Assembly: GCA_045612485.1 (NCBI GenBank)
Contig: JAZKZE010000030.1
Span: 11,252-75,251 of the forward strand
Direction: 5' to 3'
DNA length: 64,000 nt
Source: RGIG5327 sp045612485
GTDB taxonomy: Bacteria > Verrucomicrobiota > Lentisphaeria > Victivallales > UBA1829
Shown here in pieces: positions 56,901-64,000 of the stretch (position 1 is the first letter of the stretch; the number at the start of each line of letters is the position of its first letter). A program made the position numbers and the translations under genes. The notes under the pieces are model-generated. The model was not told where the DNA came from, did no database searches, and saw only the letters and a list, made by a program, of their open reading frames with translations.

Positions 56901-58484
56901 TTATACCAGTTTTTTTCCTTCTTTTTCCTCTTTTTTCCCGGTATCTGAGAGAAAATCCTCACATGCACTTACCGCAGAAGGGGTTCCCATTATTGTAAGA
57001 ATATCCCCTTCTGCAAGAGAGGTATCTCCACGGGGAACGATAAATTTTTCATCTCTGCGGATCATCAGCACAAGAGCTCCTTCCGGAAGTCTCAGCTGTG
57101 CAAGTGTCTGACCACTTCTGCCTGCCGGAACCAGGATTTCTCTGGAATCAGAGGAACTGTCTCCGGTCTCCTCAAAGGAAAGGGGCATACGCACTCTCTT
57201 TTTCAGCGGGGCATCCAGTTTCAGAAGTTTTGCCAGAGGCATAATGGTCATGCCCTGGAAAAGTACGGAAGTGATCACAATGAAAAATACGATATTAAAG
57301 AGCATTTGTGTTTCTTTCGTTCCTGCCAATGCCAGAAGCGGGAATGTTGCCAGCATGATAGGAGCCCCTCCGCGGAGTCCCACCCAGGAAACCAGTAATC
57401 TTTCCCGCAGGGAAAAAGGACTCTTCCACATACAGATGAATACGGCAAGGGGGCGTGCGATCACCATAAGGATGAAGGCAACTGCCAGACCGTACCATTT
57501 GGCATTCCATACTTCCGCCGCATTGGCAAGACGCCCCAGCATGGTAAAGAGTATGACTTGCATCATCCATGCCAGCCCATCGTAAAATCTGCCCACACCG
57601 TTATGGAACACAAATTTACTGTTCCCCATAAAAATACCGGTGACATATACTGCCATAAAACCGTTCCCCTTGCACAGACAGGTGACCGAATATGTGAGAA
57701 GAACTGCTATGACTGCCAGTACATAATACAGCCCGTTGTAATCAAAATCGATTTTGTTATAGATCCATACAAACAAAGCCCCGAAGCCCGCCCCCAGCAG
57801 GATCCCCACGGTCATATCGACCAGGAAGGACGGTATGACCATAAGATAATCCATAAGTACCGGACTCTGTCCTTTTGTGGTTTCCATGGTGACAATGGAA
57901 AGAAAGAATACGGTAAGAAATGCCGCCATGGGATCGTTGCTGCCTGACTCAAATTCCAGAAGCGGCTGTAATTTGCCTTTCAGACTCACACTTTTTGACC
58001 GCAGTATGGAAAAGACCGCTGCCGCATCTGTTGAGGCAATGATGGAACCCAGAAGCAGACACCAGGAGAGAGAGAATTGCAGATCGGGTTTGGTAAAGGA
58101 AAACAGACCCCATGCCGCAAGTCCGGTAAAGACTGCGGAAAGCAGTACTCCCATCGTGGAAAGCAGTTCCCCTGTACGGAATACGGATTTTATGGATTTC
58201 CAGTCTGTATCGAATCCCCCGGAAAACAGGATGAATGCCATGGCAATGGAGCCGAGATAGTTGGCAAAGACGGGACTGACCCCTTTTGTCATCTGGGCAC
58301 TCTGGGCATCGGGAATAAGCGGGGTGGTTGTAATGAAAGAGGTCACCGTATCACTGCCCCAGAGCAGACCCACTGCGAGAAACAGCAGCAGACAGGGCAT
58401 ATTGATCAAGCTGGACAGTTTACTGGAAAGAAGACTTGCCAGCATCAAAAGCCCCAGAACGGCAAGAATGACATATAATTCCAT
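56901..58484 (-). CDS. Potassium/proton antiporter, NhaP2/CvrA type
   Basis: This 527-residue CPA1-family antiporter has about twelve membrane helices followed by a cytoplasmic TrkA-C domain (about 430-520, REILVPAGRSGQTLAQLRLPEGALVLMIRRDEKFIVPRGDT). GSIIASTDAAAVFSIL and FESGSNDPMAAFLTVFFL hold the ion-binding Asp residues, and SWVGLRGGAPIMLATFPLL is the other conserved signature. It should exchange K+ or Na+ for H+ and help with pH or turgor control. It is transcribed alone. Confidence 0.92.
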   Translation of the reverse strand: MELYVILAVLGLLMLASLLSSKLSSLINMPCLLLFLAVGLLWGSDTVTSFITTTPLIPDAQSAQMTKGVSPVFANYLGSIAMAFILFSGGFDTDWKSIKSVFRTGELLSTMGVLLSAVFTGLAAWGLFSFTKPDLQFSLSWCLLLGSIIASTDAAAVFSILRSKSVSLKGKLQPLLEFESGSNDPMAAFLTVFFLSIVTMETTKGQSPVLMDYLMVIPSFLVDMTVGILLGAGFGALFVWIYNKIDFDYNGLYYVLAVIAVLLTYSVTCLCKGNGFMAVYVTGIFMGNSKFVFHNGVGRFYDGLAWMMQVILFTMLGRLANAAEVWNAKWYGLAVAFILMVIARPLAVFICMWKSPFSLRERLLVSWVGLRGGAPIMLATFPLLALAGTKETQMLFNIVFFIVITSVLFQGMTIMPLAKLLKLDAPLKKRVRMPLSFEETGDSSSDSREILVPAGRSGQTLAQLRLPEGALVLMIRRDEKFIVPRGDTSLAEGDILTIMGTPSAVSACEDFLSDTGKKEEKEGKKLV

Positions 58485-58592
58485 AAATATATTTTCCTTA
58501 CAGGTAAATTCAACGAAAACTCTTTGCGAACAGCAGTGGGGTAATTTACTACAAAAAACAGAAAAGTCAAGAGGTATATCAGGAATACATCA

Positions 58593-59393
58593 TTAAAGAC
58601 CAAAAAGTTTTTCTGCATTTTCTGTTGTAATGGATGCCAGAACCTGCAACGGGATATTTTTCAGCACAGAAAGAGTTTCTCCGATGATGGGAATATATTT
58701 ACTGCGGTTGGGTTTTCCCCGGTAGGGGACAGGGGCAAGATAGGGGGCATCCGTTTCCAGAAGGATCCTTTCCACGGGCAGGAACCGGGCGATCTGCCGG
58801 ATATTTTCCGCCTTTTTGAATGTGACCATGCCGCCCACTCCGAAAAAGCCGCCCAGATCCAGGAACTTTTCTGCCCACTGCACGGTTCCTGCATAACAAT
58901 GAAGATCAAAAGTGCCGCCTTTTTCCGCAAATTCTTTCAGCAAACTGTAAGTGATTTCATAGGCTCTGGAAGAATCTTCTTTATCCCGGCAATGGATGAC
59001 TGCAGCTTTTCCTGTTTCCAGAGCAAGAGCCAGAAAGGCGTTAAATACCTGTATCTGATGTTCTTCCGGACCGCAATCGTAATAAAGATCCAGTCCTATT
59101 TCCCCAATGGCACCCAGAGAGGGATCGGAAGCAAATTTCCGGAAGGCGGGAATGAGTCCGGCAATATTTTCCTTTTCCTCTGCAAGCAGATCCGCTACAC
59201 TTCCCGGATGTATTCCGGCGGTATATTTCAGAATACCGGGAAAGGACTGTGCCAGTAAAGAGGCTTCTTCTGTTTCCTTCAGAGAACCTGTATTGAGGAG
59301 AAATTTCTGCACATTTTCCTTCTGTGCTTCCGTGATATAATCCGATAATGCAATATCTTCACAAAGGTGAAAATGAGTGTCTGTAAATATCAT
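58593..59393 (-). CDS. tatD: TatD family metal-dependent hydrolase
   Basis: This 266-residue protein is a standard TatD-type TIM-barrel hydrolase, a group with 3'-5' DNase/RNase activity in studied members. FTDTHFHLCE, YTAGIHPGSV, AIGEIGLDLYYD, AVIHCRDKED, DLHCYAGT and LLETDAPYLAPVPYRGKPN occur in canonical order with all metal ligands. It is full length, in contrast to the short TatD-like protein at 5053-5721. It is divergent from the sugar-binding lipoprotein gene. Confidence 0.92.
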   Translation of the reverse strand: MIFTDTHFHLCEDIALSDYITEAQKENVQKFLLNTGSLKETEEASLLAQSFPGILKYTAGIHPGSVADLLAEEKENIAGLIPAFRKFASDPSLGAIGEIGLDLYYDCGPEEHQIQVFNAFLALALETGKAAVIHCRDKEDSSRAYEITYSLLKEFAEKGGTFDLHCYAGTVQWAEKFLDLGGFFGVGGMVTFKKAENIRQIARFLPVERILLETDAPYLAPVPYRGKPNRSKYIPIIGETLSVLKNIPLQVLASITTENAEKLFGL

Positions 59394-59553
59394 TTTTATA
59401 AAAAACCTTTTCTTTTCCCTGTTTCCGCTTGCAATTCATGCGGAAAAGTAATAGATTAATATTACCAGGATTTCTGTATAAAGTAAATGTAAAATATACT
59501 TGTATTATGATGTTTTTGCAAATACTAAACAAAAAAAAGAGAGGTTTCTTTCT

Positions 59554-60516
59554 ATGAAAAAAAGATGTTTTCATCTGATCGTTGCGGCATTCATTGCTGT
59601 TTTTGCGTTCTTTCTCGCTTCCTGCGGGAAAAATTCTTCCCGTACTGTGATCGGCGTTGCCATTCCCGGAGCTGACCACGGCTGGACCGGGGGGGTGGTT
59701 TACTGGGCTGAAAAAGCGGCAAAAGAACTGGAGAAAAAATATCCGGATGTGAAGATCCTTGTTTCCACTTCTGCGGACTCTTCCGAACAGGTCTCCCAGA
59801 TAGAAAATATGCTTGTCCAGAATATCAAAGCCCTGATCATTCTTCCCCACGAACCTGCCCCCCTTGCCGGGATCTGTCAGCAGGCAAAGAAACAGGGAGT
59901 ATTCCTTACTGTGGTTGATAGAAATCTTGCCGGGAATATTGAAGATCTTGCCATTGCCGGCGACAATGCCGGTTTCGGCAGAGCCTGTGCCGAAGAAATG
60001 GCAAAACAGCTGAAATATAAAGGGAACATCGTGATTATGGAAGGTGTGCTTTGCGATGTAAATACATTGCGTGTGAATGCTTTCCGTGAAGTAATGAAAA
60101 AATATCCCTCCATAAAGATCCTTGACAGTCAGACCGCCAACTGGAATACGGAACAGGGGCTGAAACTTATGGAAACATATCTTGGAAAATATAAACACAT
60201 TGACGGTGTCTGGGCTGGGGATGATGATGTACTGCTGGGGGCATTGAAAGCATACGAAGAATCCAAGAGAAAAGATGTGAAACTTTTTATCGGCGGTGGG
60301 GGAGCCAAGCTCATCATCAAAAAGATCGTGGACAAAGATCCCATGATCCCTGTGAACGTTACCTATCCCCCCCGTATGATCGCTTACGGTATGGAATATG
60401 CTCTGGAAAAAGTTCTGGGCAAACGGGAGATCAAAGAAAAAAGGATCATGATCCCTGCTGAAGTCATCACAAGGGAAAATGCTGCAAAATTCTACTTCCC
60501 TGATTCCATTTATTAA
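59554..60516 (+). CDS. Orphan sugar-binding lipoprotein of ABC importer type
   Basis: This 320-residue protein has a lipoprotein signal (AFFLASC) and then a periplasmic-binding-protein fold of the ribose/xylose type: VIGVAIPGADHGWTGGVVYWAEKAA, NIKALIILPHEPAPLAGI, VVDRNLAGN, IAGDNAGFGRACAEEMA and VWAGDDDVLLGALKAYEE. It should bind a monosaccharide at the cell surface and pass it to an ABC importer or act as a sensor. No permease or ATPase gene is adjacent. ATG 59554 is chosen because it begins the signal peptide (MKKRCFHL) and has AGAGG upstream. A strong terminator follows. Confidence 0.88.
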   Translation: MKKRCFHLIVAAFIAVFAFFLASCGKNSSRTVIGVAIPGADHGWTGGVVYWAEKAAKELEKKYPDVKILVSTSADSSEQVSQIENMLVQNIKALIILPHEPAPLAGICQQAKKQGVFLTVVDRNLAGNIEDLAIAGDNAGFGRACAEEMAKQLKYKGNIVIMEGVLCDVNTLRVNAFREVMKKYPSIKILDSQTANWNTEQGLKLMETYLGKYKHIDGVWAGDDDVLLGALKAYEESKRKDVKLFIGGGGAKLIIKKIVDKDPMIPVNVTYPPRMIAYGMEYALEKVLGKREIKEKRIMIPAEVITRENAAKFYFPDSIY

Positions 60517-60606
60517 GGAAAGTTATACGGGGTGATTTCAAAACTCTTCAAAAATCTGAAAGTGCATCTGCTTTGATTTGTAAAAAGAGCATTTTCGACT
60601 GTTACC

Positions 60607-60640
60607 GCAGAAGGAATCATTTCTTCCTTCTGCTTTTTTT
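60607..60640 (+). terminator. Terminator of the sugar-binding lipoprotein gene
   Basis: A 10-bp perfect stem GCAGAAGGAA (60607-60616)/TTCCTTCTGC (60624-60633) with a 7-base loop is followed by seven T. Confidence 0.92.
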
Positions 60641-60656
60641 ATTTTGAGCCATCTTT

Positions 60657-61550
60657 TCAGAATTCCAGAAGAACGATTTCCGGAGGACAGAATATCCTGA
60701 CGTGAATGAATGTGGTTCCTATTCCGGAAGTAATAAACATTTTTGCATGGTTTGTTCTGTGTTCATACCAGTACCGTTCCAGTTTTTTGCCGCTGAATGT
60801 AGAGGTACTGAAGCCCCCGAATCCGGGCAGCCGGATCTGACCGCCGTGGGTATGACCGCAAAGAAAAAAATCATTTTCACAGAAAAAATCATCCGGAAGT
60901 CTTCCGGGAACTGTATCCGGACTGTGGGCGGCGATCAACCGTAATTGTCCTGTATTTTTTTTCTCAAAGGCGTAACAGGGAAATCCCATTCTTGTGTCAT
61001 CCATGCCGAAAAGGGTGATACAGGAAGATAAAGGGGCAGAATCATTGACAAGAAGTTTTATTCCGGCTTCTTCCAGCATTTTTCTGCGTGTTCTGTGGGG
61101 AAGGGCTATCGTATCTTTTTTATCCCAGTTGCCGGTAACAGCAAATTTTTTCTCCAGAGGGATTTTTTTCAGAAGAGCCACACCCTCCGGAAAACAACAG
61201 CTCATACCTGCAAGGTCTCCACCGAAAAGCATGGCATGGGGAGAGGCTTTTTCGATGCTTTCCTGTAAATTCTCCAAGATAAGAGAACTCATTTTCCATT
61301 TCAGGAAAGGAAAGAAACTTCTGCTTACTCTGCTTTGGATATGGGTATCGGAAAAAAACAGAAGCCGGAATTTTTCTGTGTTTTCCGGAAAAATATTTTC
61401 TGAAAGAGTTTCCCTTTTCAGCGTATAATGCCGGAATAAAAAACCGCCGGAAAGAAATTCCTTCCGGCAGGTGAATAAAGAACCGGCGGAAAGTTTCTGC
61501 CACTTTCCGCGATTTTTTCTTATGACTTGTTTTTGCGGGGATGTACTCAA
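60657..61550 (-). CDS. Metallophosphoesterase
   Basis: This 297-residue calcineurin-like phosphoesterase has LLFFSDTHIQSR, LFGGDLAG, VTGNWDKKD, IAAHSPDT and CGHTHGGQIRLPG, the dinuclear metal site in order. The third motif, usually GNHD, reads GNWD, so a metal/transition-state His is replaced; some membrane-associated relatives such as the YkuE/LpxG group show a similar change as I recall. No signal peptide is clear, but the N-terminal 70 residues are basic. Its ATG overlaps the stop codon of the upstream GreA fusion gene, so the two are translationally coupled. Confidence 0.85.
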   Translation of the reverse strand: MSTSPQKQVIRKNRGKWQKLSAGSLFTCRKEFLSGGFLFRHYTLKRETLSENIFPENTEKFRLLFFSDTHIQSRVSRSFFPFLKWKMSSLILENLQESIEKASPHAMLFGGDLAGMSCCFPEGVALLKKIPLEKKFAVTGNWDKKDTIALPHRTRRKMLEEAGIKLLVNDSAPLSSCITLFGMDDTRMGFPCYAFEKKNTGQLRLIAAHSPDTVPGRLPDDFFCENDFFLCGHTHGGQIRLPGFGGFSTSTFSGKKLERYWYEHRTNHAKMFITSGIGTTFIHVRIFCPPEIVLLEF

Positions 61551-63655
61551 ATTTCAGCAGAAAGGCTGCGGATAAGTTCGCTGTCAAATCCGGCAATTTT
61601 GGTTACTTTGCAGTTGTCACCGCTGGGAAGAACAACAGAATCTCCCACTTTTTTACCCAGAAGAGCTTTACCCAGAGCTGTATTATAAGCAATCTGGTTT
61701 GCTTCAGGTTTCCCGTCAAACACCCCTACAATGCTGTAGGAAAGACTCTTGCCGTCTTTTGTTTCCAGATCCACCTGTGTGGCAATGGCAACAGAAACCA
61801 TATTGGGCTTGAGTTCGGCAAAATCCACCACCTGAACGGTCGCAAGCTGATTTTCCAGTTCACTTCTGCGTTTACGCAGGATACTTCTCTGCAATTTTGC
61901 CGCATCATATTCAGCATTTTCACTGAGGTCACCGAAGGCTCTGGCTGTTTCAACAGCCTTGGTATTTTCGGGGATCTTCACGCGGACAAGTTCATCCAGT
62001 TCCTCTGCAAGACGCTTGTAAGAGGCAAGGGAGGTCATAAGGACGGAATCATCCGCCTGATCTTCATCCATACCGCCAAGGACTTTTCTGCCTTCACCGC
62101 TTTCCAGTTTGTTCTTCAGAGCTTCAGAGATACGGGAAAGTTTCACAAGAAGACTCTGACATTCGCTTACCTGCATATTGCGGATTTTCTGCACTGCATA
62201 GATAAGAGCAGACACATTTTCGCCTGCATTTTCCAGAATGAGTTTCTGGAAATCCGGTTTGTCGAAAAGCAGTTTTTTGAGTTCACGCTGTGCCGCCGCC
62301 CATTCTTTGGGGAGTTCTTCCGCAGAGAGGGTACGGGAAACATTCTGCATATTGACATATTCTTTGAGTTCAGCAAATTTCACCTTGTTTTTCCAGATGA
62401 AAAGCAGAACGTCGCAGCTGACCTTGTCTGTGGCAAAGATGGCATCGGAAATATCATTTACTGTAAGGAAATCCATCATGGGAGTCATACAGCGCAACGG
62501 CAGAAGAGTAAACAGCTTTGCCAGTTCATATCTTGTATAAACACATTCTGCCGCTTTGATGAATCCTGCAAGGAATTTCACAGCAAGTCTTCCCCAGATC
62601 TCCAGATTTTTCAGCTGGACATTTTCATTGATATCCTGGGGGAAGAAGGGAACTTTTCCGCGAATGGGGGCAAACATGGTTTTGAGAAGTTCTTCCTCAT
62701 TGCTTTTTGCCAGTGCAGAAAGGGTTTCCGCAAGGATCGCCTGATCTTTCGAAGGCATATTGGGACGTATTCTGGTGAAGAGTTTTGCAAGTTTTTCAGC
62801 AGAGGCGGCATTGAGTTTAAACTCAGCCTCGTTTTCGATACCACCCATGAGGGTGTACAGTTCCAGAATACTGCGGGCATCCTCGATGGAACGGCCGTTT
62901 CCGGTTTTTGCCGCAGGTGCGGTATTGTTCCACCACTGTTCAAAGGTTTCAGCCGTAAAGAGTGTGGGAATATACATCTTTTCAAGGAGGGCTTTGGCTT
63001 TTTCTTCGCTGATGCCGCCAAGGGTGTGTTTGGCAAGCACTTCCCTGCAATACGCGGAAGATTTGATATTGGCAGCATTTGCGGCAATAAGATTTGTCAT
63101 ATCTATATGCTGTTCAAAGAAAAGACATCCGGAAAGAGCCGTGGAAAGGGGGATGGAGATCTTGCTGTTTGTTGTGAAGGTATTTACAGCAATGGTAGCG
63201 GTTACTTTATCCAGATTGGACATTCTGCCCCAGCACTGGGATTCGGTCTGATAGATATAGGCATTGGTTTTGAGTTTCTGCAATTTTTTGATTCTTGATG
63301 CCACAGAATTTACAGCCAGTCCCGTATCTCTTGCCCCAATGGCTTTGGCAACGGCACCGCTGGAAATATAGGGCGGGAGCAGTCTGCGGCCGGCATCATT
63401 GAGGGCAGCTCTGAAAACCGCGGAATCCAGTACAGAAAGCTCTGCAAGAGCCAGACATACTTCCGCTTTTGTATCGGAGGAGGCTACAGAATCATCCCAT
63501 TCCTGAAAGAGAAGATTAAAGTTTTCTGCAGATCCTCTGAGGATCTCAATATCGCAATTTCTGATCCCTGCAAGCAACGCATCCACTGCCGGATCATTGC
63601 CCTTTTGCATAGCCGCCATTACGAGATCGTCTAAAACTTGCTGTTCTTTAATCAT
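61547..63655 (-). CDS. greA: GreA elongation factor fused to large N-terminal region
   Basis: The last about 155 residues (about 548-702) of this 702-residue protein are a full GreA: a coiled coil with ARAFGDLSENAEYDAAK, including the acidic tip that stimulates transcript cleavage by RNA polymerase, and the C-terminal FKBP-like domain (SYSIVGVFDGKPEANQIAYNTALGKALLGKKVGDSVVL). The first about 540 residues are helical and repeat-like without a known motif. Chlamydial GreA has a similar large N-terminal extension, which supports a PVC origin. It is the only Gre protein in the window. It has its own promoter and AAGGAG before the ATG. Confidence 0.92.
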   Translation of the reverse strand: MIKEQQVLDDLVMAAMQKGNDPAVDALLAGIRNCDIEILRGSAENFNLLFQEWDDSVASSDTKAEVCLALAELSVLDSAVFRAALNDAGRRLLPPYISSGAVAKAIGARDTGLAVNSVASRIKKLQKLKTNAYIYQTESQCWGRMSNLDKVTATIAVNTFTTNSKISIPLSTALSGCLFFEQHIDMTNLIAANAANIKSSAYCREVLAKHTLGGISEEKAKALLEKMYIPTLFTAETFEQWWNNTAPAAKTGNGRSIEDARSILELYTLMGGIENEAEFKLNAASAEKLAKLFTRIRPNMPSKDQAILAETLSALAKSNEEELLKTMFAPIRGKVPFFPQDINENVQLKNLEIWGRLAVKFLAGFIKAAECVYTRYELAKLFTLLPLRCMTPMMDFLTVNDISDAIFATDKVSCDVLLFIWKNKVKFAELKEYVNMQNVSRTLSAEELPKEWAAAQRELKKLLFDKPDFQKLILENAGENVSALIYAVQKIRNMQVSECQSLLVKLSRISEALKNKLESGEGRKVLGGMDEDQADDSVLMTSLASYKRLAEELDELVRVKIPENTKAVETARAFGDLSENAEYDAAKLQRSILRKRRSELENQLATVQVVDFAELKPNMVSVAIATQVDLETKDGKSLSYSIVGVFDGKPEANQIAYNTALGKALLGKKVGDSVVLPSGDNCKVTKIAGFDSELIRSLSAEI

Positions 63656-63696
63656 ACGTACTCTCCTTGATTGAATTTTTGAATTTACATCGTATT

Positions 63697-63725
63697 AATA
63701 TACGGCATAAACGAGAATTTTTCAA
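63697..63725 (-). promoter_or_regulatory. Promoter of the greA fusion gene
   Basis: On the minus strand TTGAAA (63720-63725), 17 bp, TATATT (63697-63702), about 40 bp before the start codon. Confidence 0.65.
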
Positions 63726-63846
63726 GTTGAAATTTATACAGACGGGTACCGTCAAATCAATTTTTTTTGTATTTTTTGCAGAGGGAGGATGGGAAACAGA
63801 AAAAATCAAACAGACAATAGATCTGCGGGGGTGGAGCTTTCCCTTG

Positions 63847-63897
63847 TTAAAGAAAACGGACCTGCCGTCTGAACTTCTACTTGACGGCAGGTCCGTT
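63847..63897 (-). terminator. Strong terminator of the last, partial gene
   Basis: A 15-bp perfect stem (63855-63869 with 63883-63897) and a 13-base loop; on the minus strand it is followed by TTTTCTTT. Confidence 0.88.
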
Positions 63898-63921
63898 GTT
63901 TTATACGTTGAAATTCTCTTT

Positions 63922-64000
63922 TTAAGAGATCTTCAATGCAAGTATGCCATTGCTGTTTTCAAGAGAGTATCTCTTACCGTTGTAATCCAGAGATTCGCCT
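63922..64000 (-). CDS. C-terminal end of an unidentified protein (partial)
   Basis: The minus strand from the window edge is open for 25 codons (GESLDYNGKRYSLENSNGILALKIS) and stops at 63922-63924. A strong terminator lies just downstream, and the residue composition is protein-like, so this is probably the 3' end of a real gene. Too little is visible to name it. Confidence 0.6.
   Translation of the reverse strand, partial: GESLDYNGKRYSLENSNGILALKIS

Noticed and set aside
63691..63710. CGTAT-TAAT-ATACG palindrome at the greA promoter as operator
   Set aside because: Arms are only 5 bp and mostly coincide with the -10 box, so chance is a sufficient explanation.
1..64000. tRNA, rRNA, phage, toxin-antitoxin or restriction genes
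   Set aside because: I looked in the larger gaps and among predicted proteins and found no cloverleaf-like sequence, rRNA stretch or recognisable defence or phage protein.

Overview
The window reads as a chromosome segment of an anaerobic, Gram-negative, carbohydrate-degrading bacterium of the PVC superphylum, most likely a Victivallis-like member of Lentisphaerota. The grounds are a pseudopilin-type N-terminus (FTLIELLVV...) on a protein inside a glycoside hydrolase operon, a GreA fused to a long helical N-terminal region as in Chlamydiae and relatives, many unusual cytoplasmic TIM-barrel hydrolases, AraC regulators next to sugar genes, and a flavodiiron protein with a fused rubredoxin-like domain. 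This assignment is inference from gene content. I saw no rRNA, tRNA, CRISPR array, prophage or defence island.

Layout. 1-2.5 kb: a nitroreductase and a GH28-like beta-helix lipoprotein. 2.5-7.3 kb: a housekeeping operon rmuC - PHP phosphoesterase - TatD-like hydrolase - tcdA - PHP (HisJ-like). 7.4-12.3 kb, minus strand: an orphan OppC-type permease, a DMT transporter, then hom and aspartate kinase. 12.5-16 kb: a lysine/alanine-rich secreted protein, a secreted binding-module protein and a membrane glycosyltransferase. 16-18.8 kb, minus strand: a two-domain esterase-like hydrolase and an AraC regulator.

18.8-25.9 kb is the cleanest catabolic unit. A promoter, a pseudopilin-like protein, a secreted DUF4838 protein with C-terminal binding modules, a cytoplasmic GH20-like enzyme and a cytoplasmic GH2 enzyme carrying the NxK uronate motif end at a strong terminator. 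25.9-29.2 kb holds a GltS-like symporter and the flavorubredoxin. 29.3-33.1 kb holds a second AraC regulator, an unclassified TIM-barrel-like protein behind a palindromic operator, and a KDG kinase/KDPGal-type aldolase pair, which fits hexuronate or galactonate breakdown. 33.2-42.2 kb: a YeiH-like exporter, an MFS transporter, a second GH2 (without NxK) with a GHL6-like hydrolase, then a PfkB kinase, a lone Rossmann domain and a dihydrouridine synthase.

42.2-48.8 kb, minus strand, is a tight six-gene operon mixing sugar genes (aldose epimerase-like, DMT transporter, D-lyxose isomerase, secreted beta-helix protein) with the housekeeping genes thiL and tsaE. 48.9-53.4 kb: a hypothetical protein, an unclassified hydrolase and a BPL_N lipoprotein, followed by four 10-bp tandem repeats and a ~187-bp internally deleted insertion sequence. 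53.6-64 kb: panD, a cytidylate kinase-like protein, an M20 amidohydrolase, a DciA-like protein, a K+/H+ antiporter, tatD, an orphan sugar-binding lipoprotein, a metallophosphoesterase and the GreA fusion.

Sixteen promoter candidates share TTG-type -35 boxes (often TTGAAA) 16-18 bp from a TATATT-like -10, which suggests the housekeeping promoter form in this genome. The most interesting items are the pseudopilin/DUF4838/GH20/GH2 operon, the catalytic-domain-less twin of its secreted enzyme, the miniature IS that keeps its promoter and start-codon hairpin, and the overlapping divergent promoters under one palindrome at 54.7 kb.
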